Below are positions 60,641 to 64,000 of a stretch of DNA of 64,000 bases, in pieces; position 1 is the stretch's first letter; the number at the start of each line of letters is the position of its first letter. Under the pieces are notes generated by a model. That model ran no database searches. It was not told the DNA's origin and saw only the letters and a list, made by a program, of their open reading frames with translations. Source of the stretch: Molossus alvarezi. Lineage: Eukaryota > Chordata > Mammalia > Chiroptera > Molossidae. Where the stretch lies: NCBI GenBank assembly GCA_037176705.1, contig CM073891.1:53384571-53448570 (forward strand), given 5' to 3'. The position numbers were made by a program, and so were the translations under genes.

Positions 60641-60721
60641 AATAAATGTGATACACCACATAAACAAAATGAAAGATAAAAACCATATGATCATATCAAT
60701 AGATGCTAAAAAAGCATTCAA

Positions 60722-60952
60722 TGCCCTGGCCAGTTTTGCTCAGTGGTAAGACCAATGAGTAGCAAGTTCAATTCTGGTCAAGAGCATATACCTTGGTTGC
60801 AGTTTGTCCTCGGCCTTTGTCGGGTCATTCAGGAAGCAACCAGTCGATGTGGTTCTATCACATCGATCTTTCTCTCTGTCTCTCTCTCTCTCCTTCCCTC
60901 CCACTCTATCTGATAATTAGTAGAAAAATATCCTCAAGTGAGGAATAAAAAG
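60722..60952 (+). mobile_element. Ves-type SINE in L1 RT region
   Basis: Head 'tgccctggccagttttgctc', 'ttgcagtttgtcctcggcct', CT-rich tail, 'tatcctcaagtgagga'. Perfect 13-base duplication aaaaagcattcaa at 60709-60721 and 60953-60965. Confidence 0.92.
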
Positions 60953-63900
60953 AAAAAGCATTCAACAAAATCCAGCATCCATTTCTGATAAAAATGCTCA
61001 GAATAGATGGATCATATCTTGACATAAGGAAGGCCATATATGAAAAACCTACAGCCAACATTATACTCAATGGGCAAAAACTAAAAGCATTTCCCTTAAG
61101 GACAAGAACAAGACAATAATGCCCACTTTCACTACTCTTATTTAACATAGTATTGGAAGTCTTAGCCACAGCAATTAGACATAAATAAAAAATAAAAGGA
61201 ATCCAAATCAGAAATCTGGAAGTGAAACTGTCATTATTTGCAGATGACATGATATTGTACATAAAAAAACCTGAAGACTCCATCAAAATTCTACTAGATT
61301 TAATAAATGAGTTTGGCAAAGTAGCAGGATACAAGATCAACATCAAAAAATCAATGGCATTCTTATACACCAATAATGAGCTCACAGAAAGAGAAACTAA
61401 AAAAAATCTCATTTATCATTCAGCAAAAAAAATTACGATATCTAGAAATAAACTTAACCAAAGAAGTAAAGGATCTATTCACAGAAAACTACAGGACATT
61501 AAAAAAATAAATAGAGGAAGATATAAAAAAGTGGAAGCATATACCTTGTTCATGGATTAGAAGAATCAACATCATTAAAATGTTTTTACTACCCAAAACA
61601 ACCTATAGATTCAATGCAATCCCCATTAAAATACCAATGATATATTTCACAGAACTAGAATACTCCAAAAGTTTATGTGGAACCATAAAAGACCCCAAAT
61701 AGCCACAGCAATCTTGAAAAATAAGAACAAAGTAAGAGGGATCACAATACTGGATATCAGGTTATTAAAAAAGCCTGGTAGTGGCACAAGAACAGGCATA
61801 TAGATCAATGGAATAGAACAGAGAAACCCAGAAATGGACCCAAGGCAATATGCTGATTTAATATTTGACAAAGGTGGCAAGAGCATACAATGGAGTAAAG
61901 ACAGCCCTTTTCATAATTGGTGTTGGGAAAATTGGATAGCTACATGCAAAAAATTGAAACTAGACCACCAACTTACACCATGCACAAGAATAAACTCAAA
62001 ATGAATAAAAGACTTAAATATGACTAGTGAATCCATAAAAATCCTAGAAAATGTAGGCAACAAAATTTCAGACATCACACGCAGCAGAATTTTTACTGAT
62101 ACAATGCCTAAGGCAAGAAAAACAAAGGAAAAAATTAACACATGGGACTACATCAAACTGAAAAGCCCCTGCACAGCAAACGAAACAACCATCAAAATGG
62201 AAAGGGAACCCACTACATGGGAGATCATAATTGCCAGTGATACATCAGACAAGAGGGTTATTTCCAAAATATATAGAGTACTCATACAACTCAAAAGGAA
62301 GACAAAGAATCCAGTTAAAAAATGGGCAGAGGACCTAAACAGACACCTCTCCAAACAGGACATACAAATGGCCAAGAGACATGAAAAAATGCTCAATGTC
62401 ACTAATCATCAGATTTAAATGTAAATTAAAACAACTATGAGATATTACCTCATACCTGTCAGAATGGCTGCCATCGACAAATCATCAAACAACAAGTGCT
62501 GGTGAGAGTGTGGAGAAAAGGGGACTCTAGTGCAATGCTGTTGGGAATACAGACTGGTACAGCCACTATGGAAAACAATATGGTGTTTCCTCAAAAAATT
62601 AAAATTGAACTGCCATTTGACTCAGTGATCCCACTTCTTGGAATATATTCTAAGAAGCCTGAAACACCAATCAGAAAAAATATATGTACCCCGATATTCA
62701 TAGCAGCTGTATTTACAATTGCTAAGATCTGGAAACAGCCCAAGAGTCCATCAATAGATGAGTGGATAAAAAAGCCGTACTACATACTATATACAATGGA
62801 ATACTATGCAGCTGTAAGAAAGAAAGATCTCTTATCGTTTGAGACGACATGGAGAGACCTGGAGAGTATTATGCTAAGCGAAATAAGCCAATCAGAGAAA
62901 GACAAATATCACATGATCTCACTTATTTGTGGAATATAATGAACAAAATAAGCTGATGAACAAAATAGACCCAGAGACACATTAAAAAGTAGGATTCAAA
63001 CTGACAAACCTCAGAGGAGGGGTGGCTGGTTGGAGGGAAAAGTTAAAGCAAAGAAGTTATATGCATATAAGCATAACCAATGAACATAGACAGTGCTGAT
63101 GAAGGGGAGGGGCGGGACTGGGAGGAGGGTGTCTGTGGGAGGGAAAGAAGAAACATATGTAACAAAAATCAATTAATTAAAAAAAAACAAAGGATAAAAA
63201 TCACATGATCTTATCAATAGGTGCAGAAAAAGCATTTGATATGATACAACATCCATTTATGATGAAAACACTCAATAAAATAAATATAGAAGAAAAGTAC
63301 CTCAAAATAATAAAGGTAGTATATGACAAACCCCTAGCTAATATCATATGCAATGGTGAAAACTTGAAAGTTTTTCCTCTAAAATCAGGAACAAGACAAA
63401 GATGCCCACTCTCACCACTCTTATTCAATATAGTTCTGAAAATTCTAGCCAGAACAATCAGGCAAGAGAAAGAAAAAAAAAGGAATCCAAATTAGGAGTG
63501 AAGAAGTAAAAGTGTCACTTTTTGCAGATGATATAATTCTATATATAAAAAACCCTAAAGACTCCACCAAAAAAACTGTTAGAAACAATAAACAAATACA
63601 GTAAAGTTGCAGGATACAAAATCGACTGCTTTCCTGTATAGTAACAATGGAATTTCAGAAAAAGAAATAAAAACAACAACAACAATTTCTTTTGCAATTG
63701 CAATCTAAATAATAAAATACCTAGGAATAAACTTAAAGGATGTTAAGAACCTATATATTGAAAATTACAAAGCATTATTAAAACAGATTTTAAAAGACAC
63801 AGTGAAATGGAAAGGTAGTCCGTGTTCATGGATTGGAAGAATCAACATAGTTAAAATGGCCATATTACCCAAAGCAATACACAGATTTAATGCAATCCTC

Positions 63901-64000
63901 ATCAAAACCCCAATGTCATTTTTAAAGAAATAGAACAAAAAAATCAGATTTTAATGAAACCACAAAAAATCCCAAAGCAATCCTGAAAAGAAAAGAAAAA

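Larger units (their letters stand above)
58885..62939 (+). pseudogene. L1 ORF2 (copy F), broken
   Basis: Starts at the ATG of 'aaaaatggcaataaataagt'. The endonuclease region is interrupted, then open at 59314-59931 (205 residues). RT pieces are at 60138-60404 and 61222-61560 (FADDMILY present). C-terminal pieces are at 62020-62418 and 62496-62939. A Ves SINE at 60722-60952 splits the RT domain, and a 35-bp micro-insertion lies at 60606-60640. Confidence 0.88.
56987..63183 (+). mobile_element. Young full-length L1 (copy F), with two SINEs inside
   Basis: Duplication aaaacaaaggata at 56974-56986 and 63184-63196 (13 of 13). Starts 'ggacttgaaaaaaggcagca', has a 5'UTR, ORF1 from 57725, ORF2 from 58885 to 62939, G-rich 3'UTR and A-rich tail. 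Contains Ves SINEs at 57896-58109 and 60722-60952. More decayed than copy E. Confidence 0.93.
47505..64000 (+). mobile_element. Older L1 (host copy 2), split by two young L1s and SINEs; runs off the window
   Basis: Pieces in order: rearranged 5'UTR/ORF1 start (47505-47870), ORF1 (47873-48510, partly open), spacer to 48758, ORF2 N-terminal part (54683-56973, with SINEs at 55215-55407 and 55938-56187), and RT region (63197-64000, with 'DMIQHPF' and a 'tttttgcagatgatataatt' FADD-type core). The 48775/54683 and 56986/63197 junctions rejoin collinear L1 sequence. All frames carry stops. The 3' end lies beyond the window. Confidence 0.85.

Overview
This is mammalian nuclear DNA, almost certainly from a vespertilionid-type bat. 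The evidence is a dense set of tRNA-derived Ves SINEs (at least 16, many with intact target-site duplications), a young L1 family with several near-full-length copies, a mariner-like MITE, and ancient mammalian MIR repeats. No prokaryotic gene, CRISPR array or operon is present.

Genes. The single-copy part (about 1-28 kb) carries two interleaved genes on opposite strands. On the minus strand are two internal coding exons of FBXL13 (DRC6): 10593-10645 (53 bp) and 3708-3808 (101 bp), both with canonical splice sites and matching codon phase. On the plus strand is the complete coding sequence of LRRC17 in three coding exons (13135-13906, 22480-22635, 26573-26970). It totals 1326 nt and encodes 441 residues. 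LRRC17 lies entirely inside the FBXL13 intron upstream of the 53-bp exon, the nested-antisense arrangement known in human. No further FBXL13 exon was found from 10.6 to 64 kb, so the rest of the window is probably intron of that gene.

Repeats, 0-30 kb. Two 3' L1 fragments lie at 0.88-2.67 kb (with a 5' inversion) and 4.45-6.09 kb. Scattered Ves SINEs, MIRs, a mariner MITE and an old minus-strand L1 (28.5-29.93 kb) make up most of the rest. One Ves SINE landed eight bases inside the LRRC17 exon 2 splice donor.

Repeats, 30-64 kb. This half is a nest of L1 in L1, almost all in plus orientation. An older L1 (about 31.5-45.8 kb) is split by a young 6-kb L1 (37189-43373) that seems to carry a 3' transduced segment. 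A second older L1 (47.5 kb to beyond the window end) is split by two more full-length young L1s (48776-54665 and 56987-63183). All three young insertions have target-site duplications that rejoin the older host L1. SINEs are inserted throughout, and one SINE at 34.07-34.93 kb is itself split by a minus-strand solo LTR (34197-34844). All L1 reading frames are broken.

I found no wholly new gene system. The points most worth a second look are the SINE-duplicated splice donor, the candidate L1 3' transduction, the L1/SINE/LTR nest, an antisense open frame in the young L1 5'UTR, and a degenerate ~63-bp repeat in an older L1 5'UTR.
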